Of a stretch of 64,000 bases of DNA, positions 41,444 to 48,938 are shown piece by piece. This DNA is from G965197405 sp965197405. Lineage in GTDB: Bacteria; Chloroflexota; Dehalococcoidia; Lucifugimonadales; JAGWBF01. Position numbers and translations under genes: made by a program. How positions within the stretch are numbered: the first letter of the stretch is position 1; every line of letters starts with the position of its first letter. The notes under the pieces were generated by a model. That model searched no databases, was not told the DNA's origin, and saw only the letters and a program-made list of their open reading frames with translations. The DNA is taken from contig OZ240206.1 in the NCBI GenBank assembly GCA_965197405.1, positions 868,001 to 932,000 on the forward strand. Reading direction: 5' to 3'.

Positions 41444-42532
41444 ATGAACGACGCTTTTCTAGACCTCAAGATGTCCAAGAAGTACCCCGGATTCAGCCTG
41501 GAGATAGACGCCTCCTTTTCGATGGGCATCACCGCCGTCTTCGGTCCCTCTGGCAGCGGCAAGACCACCATACTGGACTGTATCGCCGGACTCAGCGCTC
41601 CCGACGAGGGCGAGGTGTGCCTGCGCGCCCGGCCCCTGTTCTCCTCCTCCAGGAAGCTCAACCTGCGGCCTGAGCAGCGCCGTGTGGGGTATATGTTCCA
41701 GGAGAGCCTCCTCTTCCCCCACTACAGAGTCCGAGAAAACATCCTCTACGGCTTCAAGCTGACCCCACCGGAGCGGCGGAAGGTGGAGCTAGAGCAACTG
41801 GTGGAATTGCTGGAGCTGGGCCAGTTGATGGAGAGGCGTCCATCTAACCTGTCCACCGGCGAGCGCCAGCGAGTGGCCCTGGCCCGCGCCCTCGCCACCT
41901 CGCCGGAACTGCTGCTGATGGATGAGCCTCTCGCATCGCTGGACATAGCCCTCAGGGGCCGGATACTGCGCTACCTCAAGGACCTGCACCGGGAGCTTGC
42001 CATACCCATGATATACGTCTCCCACTCCATCTCCGAGGTCCTGGCCATAGCGGACAGTGCCCTGGTCATCTCTCACGGCAGGCAGCTTGCCTTCGACGAG
42101 CCTCGCAAAGTGCTGCTGGAGCCTTTTGTCCACTCGCTGGTGGAAACGGGAAGCCTGGAGAACCTGCTTGACGTGGAGGTCGTGGAGCGAAGTACCGGCA
42201 AGAGGCTGGCGGGCGCAAAAATAGGGGACACCCTCCTCTGGGTGCCGGGGATACCCGACCGCGTGGGGGCCGGCGACACCATATCCATATCCATCAGGGC
42301 CGGCGACATCATCGTGGCGGTGGACCAGCCCTGGCGTATAAGTGCTCGGAACGTCCTCAAGGGCCGCATCGAGGGGATTCACCGGATAGAAGACAACGTG
42401 CTGCTGTACGCCGACATCGGGGCCTTATTGCTGGTGGAGATTACCGCTGAAGCCCTGGACGCCCTGGAGCTACGCGAGGGCCAGGAAGTCTTCCTGGTCA
42501 TCAAGTCCAGCTCCATCTTAGCGTTGGGATAG
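41444..42532 (+). CDS. modC: molybdate ABC transporter ATPase ModC
   Basis: A 362-residue ABC ATPase. Walker A GPSGSGKTT, signature LSTGERQRVALARAL, Walker B LLLMDEPLASLD and H-loop YVSHSISEV are all present. A C-terminal TOBE/MOP domain (SARNVLKGRIEGIHRIEDNVLLYADIG) binds molybdate and can feed back on transport. Completes modABC. Confidence 0.9.
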   Translation: MNDAFLDLKMSKKYPGFSLEIDASFSMGITAVFGPSGSGKTTILDCIAGLSAPDEGEVCLRARPLFSSSRKLNLRPEQRRVGYMFQESLLFPHYRVRENILYGFKLTPPERRKVELEQLVELLELGQLMERRPSNLSTGERQRVALARALATSPELLLMDEPLASLDIALRGRILRYLKDLHRELAIPMIYVSHSISEVLAIADSALVISHGRQLAFDEPRKVLLEPFVHSLVETGSLENLLDVEVVERSTGKRLAGAKIGDTLLWVPGIPDRVGAGDTISISIRAGDIIVAVDQPWRISARNVLKGRIEGIHRIEDNVLLYADIGALLLVEITAEALDALELREGQEVFLVIKSSSILALG

Positions 42533-42553
42533 GGTGTTGGACTAGCCTGGCAT

Positions 42554-43483
42554 TCAGCCTTTATCCACCGCCCCGTCCTTGTGCACGATGAGGATGGCGT
42601 ACAGGAGGCTATTCACCGGCGTGGGAACGCCCACCTGCTGCCCAATCCGCACGATGGCGCCGTTGAGGGCGTCAAGCTCCAGGGGTCTCCCCAGCTCCAA
42701 GTCGGTATGCATGGATGCGTGCAGGTCTTTGGCGGAAGTCTCCATGTACGCCATCGTACTATCCACCACGTCGGGAGCGAGCTTGACTCCCCTGGCCCTA
42801 GCCACGGCCTCGACCTCCCTCATGGCAGCTAATATCATCTCCTGCGCCTCCCGGTGCTGTAGAAGCTGGCTCATGGGGGAGCGGGCTGCGCTGGTCATCC
42901 CTGCCATAGTTGATATGAACAGGGACTTGGTCCAAAGCTCCCTCACCACGTCGTCGGAAAGCTCGGTGGGTATGGCGGCGGCCTGAAAGGTCTCCAGGAT
43001 GCTCTGCGCCCTGGGAGTCCGCTGCCCGTTGGTCTCACCAAAAGCTATGCGCATCACATCTCCCCGCTGCCTTATGACGCCGGGGGCCTCTACCATCGTC
43101 TCGATGTAGGCCGCCCCTGCCAGAACGCGGTCCTGGCCCACGACCCGCGCCACTTCCTCGTAGCTCTCGACGCCGTTCTGTAGAGTGAGCAGAGCGGTGT
43201 TCTCGCCCACGAGGGGCGTAAGGGCGGCAATTGCGGCGGCGTTCTGGTACGTCTTGACGCTGAGGACCACGAGATCCACGGGACCCACCACCTGACCGGG
43301 GGCATCGGTGGTGTCCACATCTACGCTGAAGTCCCCCCACTGGCTCTTGATTTGCAGGCCCCGGGCGCGAATGGCTTCCAGGTGAGGCCCCCTGGCTATC
43401 AGAGTCACCTCGTTGCCCGCCCTGGCCAGAAGCCCCCCGAAATATCCCCCCACTCCCCCAGCGCCCATTACCGCTATACGCAT
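42554..43483 (-). CDS. panE: 2-dehydropantoate 2-reductase-like protein
   Basis: About 309 residues: MRIAVMGAGGVGGYFGGLLARAGNEV is the Rossmann NADPH motif, and GPVDLVVLSVKTYQNAAAI, LLTLQNGVESYEEVAR (catalytic Lys/Asn region) and the C-terminal LELDALNGAIVRIGQQVGVPTPVN are typical of ApbA/PanE. The usual reaction is ketopantoate to pantoate for coenzyme A; paralogues act on other keto acids. The ATG at 43483 is chosen because GGAGG lies 5 nt before it. Converges with modC. Confidence 0.85.
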   Translation of the reverse strand: MRIAVMGAGGVGGYFGGLLARAGNEVTLIARGPHLEAIRARGLQIKSQWGDFSVDVDTTDAPGQVVGPVDLVVLSVKTYQNAAAIAALTPLVGENTALLTLQNGVESYEEVARVVGQDRVLAGAAYIETMVEAPGVIRQRGDVMRIAFGETNGQRTPRAQSILETFQAAAIPTELSDDVVRELWTKSLFISTMAGMTSAARSPMSQLLQHREAQEMILAAMREVEAVARARGVKLAPDVVDSTMAYMETSAKDLHASMHTDLELGRPLELDALNGAIVRIGQQVGVPTPVNSLLYAILIVHKDGAVDKG

Positions 43484-43529
43484 TGCAACCTCCACCGGTG
43501 GTTCTCTTCAAGAATACCCTTCAAAAATA

Positions 43530-43624
43530 CCCCAGGACTCGTCCCGGTTCAAGGGGGCCTTGAAGTCCTGGGGCGCGCCATGTAAGCTCTAACTCTCTGC
43601 CTCCAACTCTTTGATGGAGGTTTT
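43530..43624 (+). promoter_or_regulatory. structured leader before the TPP enzyme gene
   Basis: CCCCAGGACT (43530-43539) pairs with AGTCCTGGGG (43564-43573). CCTCCA (43600-43605) pairs with TGGAGG (43615-43620), followed by TTTT, a small terminator-like hairpin 19 nt before the start codon. This may be an attenuator. No THI-box sequence is visible. Confidence 0.45.
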
Positions 43625-43642
43625 GGAGCGAAAGGAGATAAC

Positions 43643-45334
43643 ATGGCCAAGCTCACCGGGGCACACCTGATGGTGCGCGCCCTCAAGCTGGAAGGTGTTC
43701 AGAAGATATTCACCATAGTGGGGGATACCATTCTGCCCCTGGTTGACGCCGTGGAGGACGAAGGGTTGGAGTTTGTGGACACCCGCCACGAGGCGGCAGC
43801 TATGCACATGGCCGACGCCTGGGCAAGGGTCACAGGGGAGCCTGCCGTGACGCTGTTCACCGGCGGGCCCGGGTTCTCCAACGCCGTATCCGCCCTGCCG
43901 AACATCTACACCTCGGAAAGCCCGGTCATCTTCATAAGCGGCGCCAGCGAGCTGTCGGAGAAGGGGATGTACGCCTTCCAGGAGATAGACCAGGTGAGCA
44001 TGGCCGCGCCGGTGACCAAGGGGTCATGGCTGGTCCACGAACGCCGCCGCATACCCGAGTACGTAGCCACCGCCTTCCGCACCGCCCTCTCCGACAGGCC
44101 CGGCCCGGTGCACCTCACCATACCGATAGACTTGCAGGAGCAGGAGGCCTCGGAAGAGGACCTGCCCCGGTACCAGCCGGGCGAGTACCGCAACAGGGGG
44201 CGTTCCCACGGCGACCCCAAGCTGGCCGAGGAGGCTGTAGCCCTGCTCAGCCGGGCGGAGCGTCCCGTGGTCATCGCAGCCAACGCCGCCCGGTACTCGC
44301 TATCCGCGGAAACTCTCCGGGAGTTCATAGAGACCACAGGACTGCCCGTCTTCACCGTGGAGCAGGCCCGTGGCTTGGTCTCCGACGACCATCCCCTCTG
44401 TTTCGGATATGCCGATGGAGCGCTGAACTCTGCGGCGAGACGGTTCAGGGAGGCGGACGTGGTCCTGCTCCTGGGGAAGCGTTTTGACCACCGCTACAGG
44501 TACGGCCAGCCCCCCTTCTTCAGCCCCACCGCCCAGCTCATCCAGGTAGACCCCTCAGCCGGGGAGATTGGCAGGAACCGGGGCGTTTCCGTAGGCATTC
44601 TGGGGGACATAGGCGCGGTGATGGGCCAGCTTACCCTGGAAGCAAGAAAGCTCAACTGGTCCTCCAGCAAACTAGCGCCCTGGCTCGGCCAGCTGAGGGA
44701 AGACCGGGAGTCCTGGCTGGAGCGTATGGAGTCCTTTGCCACCGAGGAGCTTCCCCTGCACCCCATGAAGGTCTTCAAGGAGGTGGACCAGTTCACCGAT
44801 GACAACACTATCCTGATCTTCGATGGCGGCGACTATGCCCAGTGGGGCCGGTCCTACTTCAAGGCCAGGAAGTCCGGGCACTGGATGCGTCTAGGCCCGC
44901 TGAGCCAGTTGGGATGTGGGATACCCTTCGCCATAGGCGCAAAGCTGGCCCGCCCCGACGCCAATGTGCTGCTGTTTACCGGGGACGGCTCCTTTGGCTT
45001 CTACGCTATGGAGTATGACACGGCCATGCGGTTCGGCGTGCCCATCACCGCCGTGATGGGCAATGACTCTACCTGGGGAATAGACAAGAATTTCCAGATC
45101 GCATATTACGGCAGGGCCGTGGGCACGGACCTGCGCTCGGTGCGCTACGATGAGGTAGTGGAGGCCCTGGGCGGCTATGGCGAATACGTGGAGCGCAGCG
45201 AGGACATAGCGCCCGCCGTGGGACGCGCTATCGCTTCCGGAAGGCCCTCGCTCGTTAATGTGGTGGTAAAGTCGGTGCCCAGCCCCCTGGCCGACGCCAT
45301 GATCGCCCGGAAAACGAGCGCCCGCCGGGGGTGA
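43643..45334 (+). CDS. thiamine pyrophosphate-dependent enzyme, acetolactate synthase-like
   Basis: A 563-residue three-domain TPP enzyme. The catalytic glutamate is in DTRHEAAAMHMADAWAR (about residue 50). The FAD/central domain holds ERPVVIAANAARYSLSAETLREFIETTGLPVF, and the TPP motif reads TGDGSFGFYAMEYDTAMRFGVPITAVMGND (about 446-475). It resembles the acetolactate synthase / 2-hydroxyacyl-CoA lyase / oxalyl-CoA decarboxylase group; the exact substrate is undecided. No small regulatory subunit (ilvN) follows. RBS AAAGGAG. Confidence 0.85.
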   Translation: MAKLTGAHLMVRALKLEGVQKIFTIVGDTILPLVDAVEDEGLEFVDTRHEAAAMHMADAWARVTGEPAVTLFTGGPGFSNAVSALPNIYTSESPVIFISGASELSEKGMYAFQEIDQVSMAAPVTKGSWLVHERRRIPEYVATAFRTALSDRPGPVHLTIPIDLQEQEASEEDLPRYQPGEYRNRGRSHGDPKLAEEAVALLSRAERPVVIAANAARYSLSAETLREFIETTGLPVFTVEQARGLVSDDHPLCFGYADGALNSAARRFREADVVLLLGKRFDHRYRYGQPPFFSPTAQLIQVDPSAGEIGRNRGVSVGILGDIGAVMGQLTLEARKLNWSSSKLAPWLGQLREDRESWLERMESFATEELPLHPMKVFKEVDQFTDDNTILIFDGGDYAQWGRSYFKARKSGHWMRLGPLSQLGCGIPFAIGAKLARPDANVLLFTGDGSFGFYAMEYDTAMRFGVPITAVMGNDSTWGIDKNFQIAYYGRAVGTDLRSVRYDEVVEALGGYGEYVERSEDIAPAVGRAIASGRPSLVNVVVKSVPSPLADAMIARKTSARRG

Positions 45335-45360
45335 CCCACTGATACATCAATCAAAATCCG

Positions 45361-45418
45361 GTATTCTCAATATATGGTGGCAATGCCTGGTATGAATACC
45401 AACGCACGTTGAGAATAC
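45361..45418. repeat. 58-bp unit with 10-bp inverted ends and inner palindromes
   Basis: GTATTCTCAA (45361-45370) and TTGAGAATAC (45409-45418) are perfect inverted repeats. Inside lie GGCAATGCC and GGTATGAATACC. Directly upstream of a strong promoter. MITE-like or an operator array. Confidence 0.6.
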
Positions 45419-45427
45419 GCAAAATCC

Positions 45428-45456
45428 TTTACACCCCTGTACCATGACGCTATAAT
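45428..45456 (+). promoter_or_regulatory. consensus promoter for the HEPN-like gene
   Basis: TTTACA, exactly 17 nt, TATAAT; the gene starts 31 nt downstream. One of the best sigma70-type promoters in the window. Confidence 0.7.
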
Positions 45457-45486
45457 GCTAGAGTCAAGACGAAGAAGGGCCATGAA

Positions 45487-45879
45487 ATGGCATTAGCTAT
45501 TGACGTATCCAAGATTTTTGCCGATGCCAGAGGAATTCATGATTCCGCTCTTGAGCAGCTGGCAGAAGGTGACATCCGGGACGCAGCGGAGAAAGCCTGG
45601 TGCGCGACCAAGCGGGCTACGGACGCACTCATCTTGGCCCGGACCGGACAGGAACCCCAGAAGTCTCCGGATACTTCTAAGAAGCTGGATAGCCTGGCAG
45701 AAAGCGACCAGCGTGTGAGGACCCTGATAGGTCGCTACTACACCCGTCAAAGCTCCTTGCACGGCGACTGTTTCTATCTTGGGCTGTGCGACCCGATAAA
45801 GACAACGGAGCGGCGCATACGGGAGACGGACCAATATATTCGTGATGCCGAGGAGTTGGCAGATTCCGATTCCCCTTAA
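45487..45879 (+). CDS. HEPN/PaREP1-like small protein
   Basis: A 130-residue helical protein. GDIRDAAEKAWCATKRATDALILARTG resembles PaREP1/HEPN helices, and RQSSLH (87-92) fits the R-x4-6-H of HEPN ribonucleases, followed by a C-terminal helix. No nucleotidyltransferase antitoxin gene (the usual MNT partner) is adjacent. Driven by a strong promoter beneath a palindromic unit. It could be a stand-alone toxin or a helical accessory protein; function unknown. The RdhA-like gene follows 42 nt later. Confidence 0.65.
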   Translation: MALAIDVSKIFADARGIHDSALEQLAEGDIRDAAEKAWCATKRATDALILARTGQEPQKSPDTSKKLDSLAESDQRVRTLIGRYYTRQSSLHGDCFYLGLCDPIKTTERRIRETDQYIRDAEELADSDSP

Positions 45880-45921
45880 ATCTGCTTTAAAAAAATAGCC
45901 AATCTGAAGGGAGGAAGGAAC

Positions 45922-47199
45922 ATGCTGAAAATAGGCCACTCTATAACCCGTCCTGGCAAGGACTTGGGCGACGTTGAGGTCACGATCAACGTGCCGGAGG
46001 AGTTGGAAACGGTCCCGGGGGTCGTGCAGAACCCCCACGAGGTTGATTTCTACAGCAGAGAGTACCCCATCGAGAGCCAGGCCGTCGAGATGACCGCCGA
46101 CCGCGACTGGGTATGGTCGGTCTACACAGGGGAGGCCCTGGAGCACCGCCGGGAGCATGACAGGCTGAACAAATGGATCGTGGATGCGTCCAGGGACACC
46201 GGTGAGATAGAGCCAACGACAGAGGCCGGATCCGTTCAGGACTTCACCCAGGAGATCACGGCCAAGTCCAGGGAGTTGGGGTTTAGCGAAGTGGGCTTCA
46301 CCAGGTTCGACATGCGCTACGTCTACAAGTCCAAGAGGGACTGGGTCAAGTTCCCCCATGCCATCTGCCTGGCCTACGAGCAGGAGTACGCGCCCACCCA
46401 GACGGCGCCCAGCCTCGAGGCGGAAGGCCCCCACTACGGGACCTACAGGATAATGGGCGCGGCGGCCCTGGAGTTGGCGGACTACATACGGGGCCTGGGC
46501 TATCACGCTCAGGTGCACAGCCCCAACGACAACAGCGCGGCCTACATACCGATGTTCGTGGAAGCCGGGCTGGGCCAGCTGGGGGCCAACGGTCAACTGC
46601 TATCGCCCCATTTCGGTTCCCGCGCCAGGATAATGGTCATCACCACGGAAGCCCCGGTGACCTATGACCGTCCGATAGACTACGGCATCCATGCCTTCTG
46701 CGAAATATGCCAGGTGTGCGTGAATCGCTGCCCCGGACGCGCCCTGATGAGGGATAAGGTCTGGTGGAGGGGCGTGCAGAAGCACAAGTTGATATACAGG
46801 CGCTGCCGCCCGGTGATGGCGCGCTACGAAGGCTGCGCCGTCTGCATGAGGGTATGCCCCATCCAGAGGTACGGCATGAAAGCCGTGATGGACCACTACG
46901 TCTCCACGGGGCAGGTGCTGGGCAAGGGCACCCACATGCTGGAGGGGTACTCGATACGGGACGTAGGTTACTTCGGCCCCGGCGAGTTGCCCAAGTTCGA
47001 CAACGACTTCTTCCACATCCCCCACGGCAAGAGCGAGGACCTCCTCTTTGAGGACCTGAAGGAGAGGATAAAGTCCGGCGACGTCGGCGGCGACGCCCAT
47101 GGTGATACGACCCTCCAGGACTTCGCGCGGAAGGTGGAGAAGTACGTTACCGCGGTGGTTGACGACATGGCAGGGCCTCCCGAGGTCGAAGAGGCATAG
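45922..47199 (+). CDS. reductive dehalogenase-like iron-sulfur/cobalamin protein without Tat signal
   Basis: A 425-residue protein of the RdhA/QueG class. The cobalamin-side segment PNDNSAAYIPMFVEAGLGQLGANGQLLSPHFGSRARIMVITTEAP is followed by two 4Fe-4S motifs: CEICQVCVNRCP (C260, 263, 266, 270) and C295/C305/C308/C312 (CAVCMRVCP). No twin-arginine signal and no rdhB anchor gene are present, so it should be cytosolic, unlike respiratory dehalogenases. Such soluble homologues may dehalogenate or demethoxylate aromatic compounds catabolically. Substrate unknown. RBS GGAGGAAGG. Confidence 0.85.
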   Translation: MLKIGHSITRPGKDLGDVEVTINVPEELETVPGVVQNPHEVDFYSREYPIESQAVEMTADRDWVWSVYTGEALEHRREHDRLNKWIVDASRDTGEIEPTTEAGSVQDFTQEITAKSRELGFSEVGFTRFDMRYVYKSKRDWVKFPHAICLAYEQEYAPTQTAPSLEAEGPHYGTYRIMGAAALELADYIRGLGYHAQVHSPNDNSAAYIPMFVEAGLGQLGANGQLLSPHFGSRARIMVITTEAPVTYDRPIDYGIHAFCEICQVCVNRCPGRALMRDKVWWRGVQKHKLIYRRCRPVMARYEGCAVCMRVCPIQRYGMKAVMDHYVSTGQVLGKGTHMLEGYSIRDVGYFGPGELPKFDNDFFHIPHGKSEDLLFEDLKERIKSGDVGGDAHGDTTLQDFARKVEKYVTAVVDDMAGPPEVEEA

Positions 47200-47268
47200 C
47201 GTCTCCGTCCCGCGACCCCCTAGGGCGATAAGACCCGGTCGTGTAACGGTGCCTGTGTGAACGAATAG

Positions 47269-47305
47269 GGGCCAGCTTTCCTCAGCTAGTGAGGTCTGCT
47301 GGCCC
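47269..47305. terminator. nested stem-loop between convergent genes
   Basis: GGGCCAGC (47269-47276) pairs with GCTGGCCC (47298-47305). Inside, CCTCA (47280-47284) pairs with TGAGG (47290-47294), with 3-nt symmetric internal loops. Probably the bidirectional terminator of the RdhA-like and thioesterase genes, although the U runs are poor. Confidence 0.5.
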
Positions 47306-47353
47306 TCGGCGTTCTCTTAGTCGGCGTTTGAAGCTACGGATTCCGGCATCAAG

Positions 47354-47716
47354 CTATCCCTCGACGGGGCCGGTGCTTATGACGGCGCGGCGGTGAGCGC
47401 CCTCCCCAATCTTCGTCTCCCCGTCGTAAGCTTCCACCCGGAAGGCGAGGCGATTCCTCTGGACCTCTGTAAGCTCGGCGTGGGCGATTATTCTGGCCCC
47501 CAGAGAGGCCGGGGCAATATGGCGTACGTTCACCTCGTAACCCACGGAGGTCTGGCCAGGCTCCAGAAGGTGATTGACGGCTGCCATGGACGCCTGCTCC
47601 ATAAGCTGAATCATCGAGGGGGTGCTGAACTTGCCCACGTGCGCAGCCACGTTATGCTCGCAAACAATAGTCTCTTTCCGGCCCTTGAGTCCGGGCGCTA
47701 TCTTCTCGATGACCAT
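47354..47716 (-). CDS. FlK-like hot-dog thioesterase
   Basis: About 120 residues of a hot-dog fold thioesterase. VGKFSTPSMIQLMEQASMAAV carries the T...E catalytic pattern and VRHIAPASLGARII the histidine, as in fluoroacetyl-CoA thioesterase FlK. It hydrolyses short acyl-CoAs; specificity unknown. ATG 47716 is used because AAGGAGGTGCGC precedes it. A perfect palindrome lies 22 nt upstream. Confidence 0.85.
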   Translation of the reverse strand: MVIEKIAPGLKGRKETIVCEHNVAAHVGKFSTPSMIQLMEQASMAAVNHLLEPGQTSVGYEVNVRHIAPASLGARIIAHAELTEVQRNRLAFRVEAYDGETKIGEGAHRRAVISTGPVEG

Positions 47717-47737
47717 GCGCACCTCCTTCAGAAAGAC

Positions 47738-47759
47738 CAATTGGCAGACAGGCCAATTG
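47738..47759. promoter_or_regulatory. palindrome CAATTGGC-N6-GCCAATTG upstream of the thioesterase
   Basis: Eight-base perfect arms with a 6-nt centre, 22-43 nt before the start codon, where the promoter or leader should be. Good operator candidate. Confidence 0.55.
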
Positions 47760-47925
47760 AGTTATTACATTACCTGGCTGCGCAGTCCGCCCGCAGGCGC
47801 AGGGTATTGGCGAAATGGTGAGAGGGACGGCCACGCCCACACATTCTACCCCCGGTATGGGTTGTAATTCCACCATGTATTGCTCTGTTCCTTGAGACGG
47901 GGCTGCCACCAGGCCTTGAAAGAGC

Positions 47926-47954
47926 TTGAAGAGCAGGGCGTTTTGAGATATGAT
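47926..47954 (+). promoter_or_regulatory. promoter of argF
   Basis: TTGAAG, 17-nt spacer, TATGAT, 21 nt before the ATG; GGGGGTGAC serves as RBS. Implies a very short leader. Confidence 0.5.
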
Positions 47955-47974
47955 GCTGGCCGATAGGGGGTGAC

Positions 47975-48898
47975 ATGCGGGGAAAGGACTTGCTCTCCAT
48001 CTTAGACCTCAGCCCTCGGGATATACAGGACATCGTCCACAGGGCCCACAGAATGACTGTAGGGCCTGCGATGCCGGCGCTGGCGGGGAAAACGGTGGCT
48101 CTCCTCTTCGAGAAGCCCTCCCTGCGTACCCGGGCCAGCTTCCACGTGGCCGTGCAGCAGCTTGGCGGCTACTCCTTCTACATGGGGCCTGATGAGGTCG
48201 GGCTGGGGAAGAGGGAGGCCGTCTCCGACGTGGCTAGGGTCCTGTCCCGGTACGTGGACTGCATCGCCGCCAGGGTGTTCTTCCACTCCAGCCTTGAAGA
48301 GCTGGCGAAATACGCCTCCGTACCCGTTATCAACGCCCTCTCGGACTGGGAACACCCCTGCCAGATTCTTGCCGACCTTCAGACGATACATGAGCACAAG
48401 GGCGCTCTGGAAGGTCTCAAGATTGCCTACGTCGGGGACGGGAACAATGTGGCCCGGAGCCTGTGCCTGGGCGCGGCCTCTGTGGGCGCAAGCTTCGCCA
48501 TCGCCTCGCCTCCGGGCCACAGCCTGGATGAGAGTACCCTTGAGCGCGCTCAACGGCGGGCGGCGTCAGCCGGCAATAGGGATGTGGCTGCCCTGGTAGA
48601 CCCTCGCGAGGCCCTTTCGGGCGCGGACGTTGTCTACACCGACGTGTGGACCAGCATGGGCCAGGAGGCCGAGTCGGAGACACGGCGCAGGGACTTCAAG
48701 GGCTACACCGTGGACGCGGCCCTCCTGGCCTGCGCCCGTGAAGATGCCATACTGATGCACCCGATGCCCGCCCACTACGGCGAGGAGGTCCCACCGGGTA
48801 TGCTGGAACACCCCCAATCGGTGGCATTCGACCAGGCGGAGAACCGTCTCCATGCCCAGAAGGCCGCCCTGGAGCTTATAATAGAAACAGGTGGATAG
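47975..48898 (+). CDS. argF: ornithine carbamoyltransferase
   Basis: A 307-residue transcarbamylase: the carbamoyl-phosphate motif SLRTRASF, the HPCQILADL motif, ornithine-side VYTDVWTSMGQE and HPMPAHYGEEV. It makes citrulline from ornithine in arginine synthesis. The HPMP-H variation (usually HCLP) is notable but within the wider family. No other arg genes are adjacent; der follows 40 nt downstream. Confidence 0.9.
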   Translation: MRGKDLLSILDLSPRDIQDIVHRAHRMTVGPAMPALAGKTVALLFEKPSLRTRASFHVAVQQLGGYSFYMGPDEVGLGKREAVSDVARVLSRYVDCIAARVFFHSSLEELAKYASVPVINALSDWEHPCQILADLQTIHEHKGALEGLKIAYVGDGNNVARSLCLGAASVGASFAIASPPGHSLDESTLERAQRRAASAGNRDVAALVDPREALSGADVVYTDVWTSMGQEAESETRRRDFKGYTVDAALLACAREDAILMHPMPAHYGEEVPPGMLEHPQSVAFDQAENRLHAQKAALELIIETGG

Positions 48899-48938
48899 CT
48901 CTAAAGGCCATCCACAAAGTCTGTAAAAAGGTCGTAAC

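Noticed and set aside
43496..43642. TPP riboswitch before the TPP enzyme
   Set aside because: The conserved CUGAGA and ACCUGAUCUGG-like blocks are missing.
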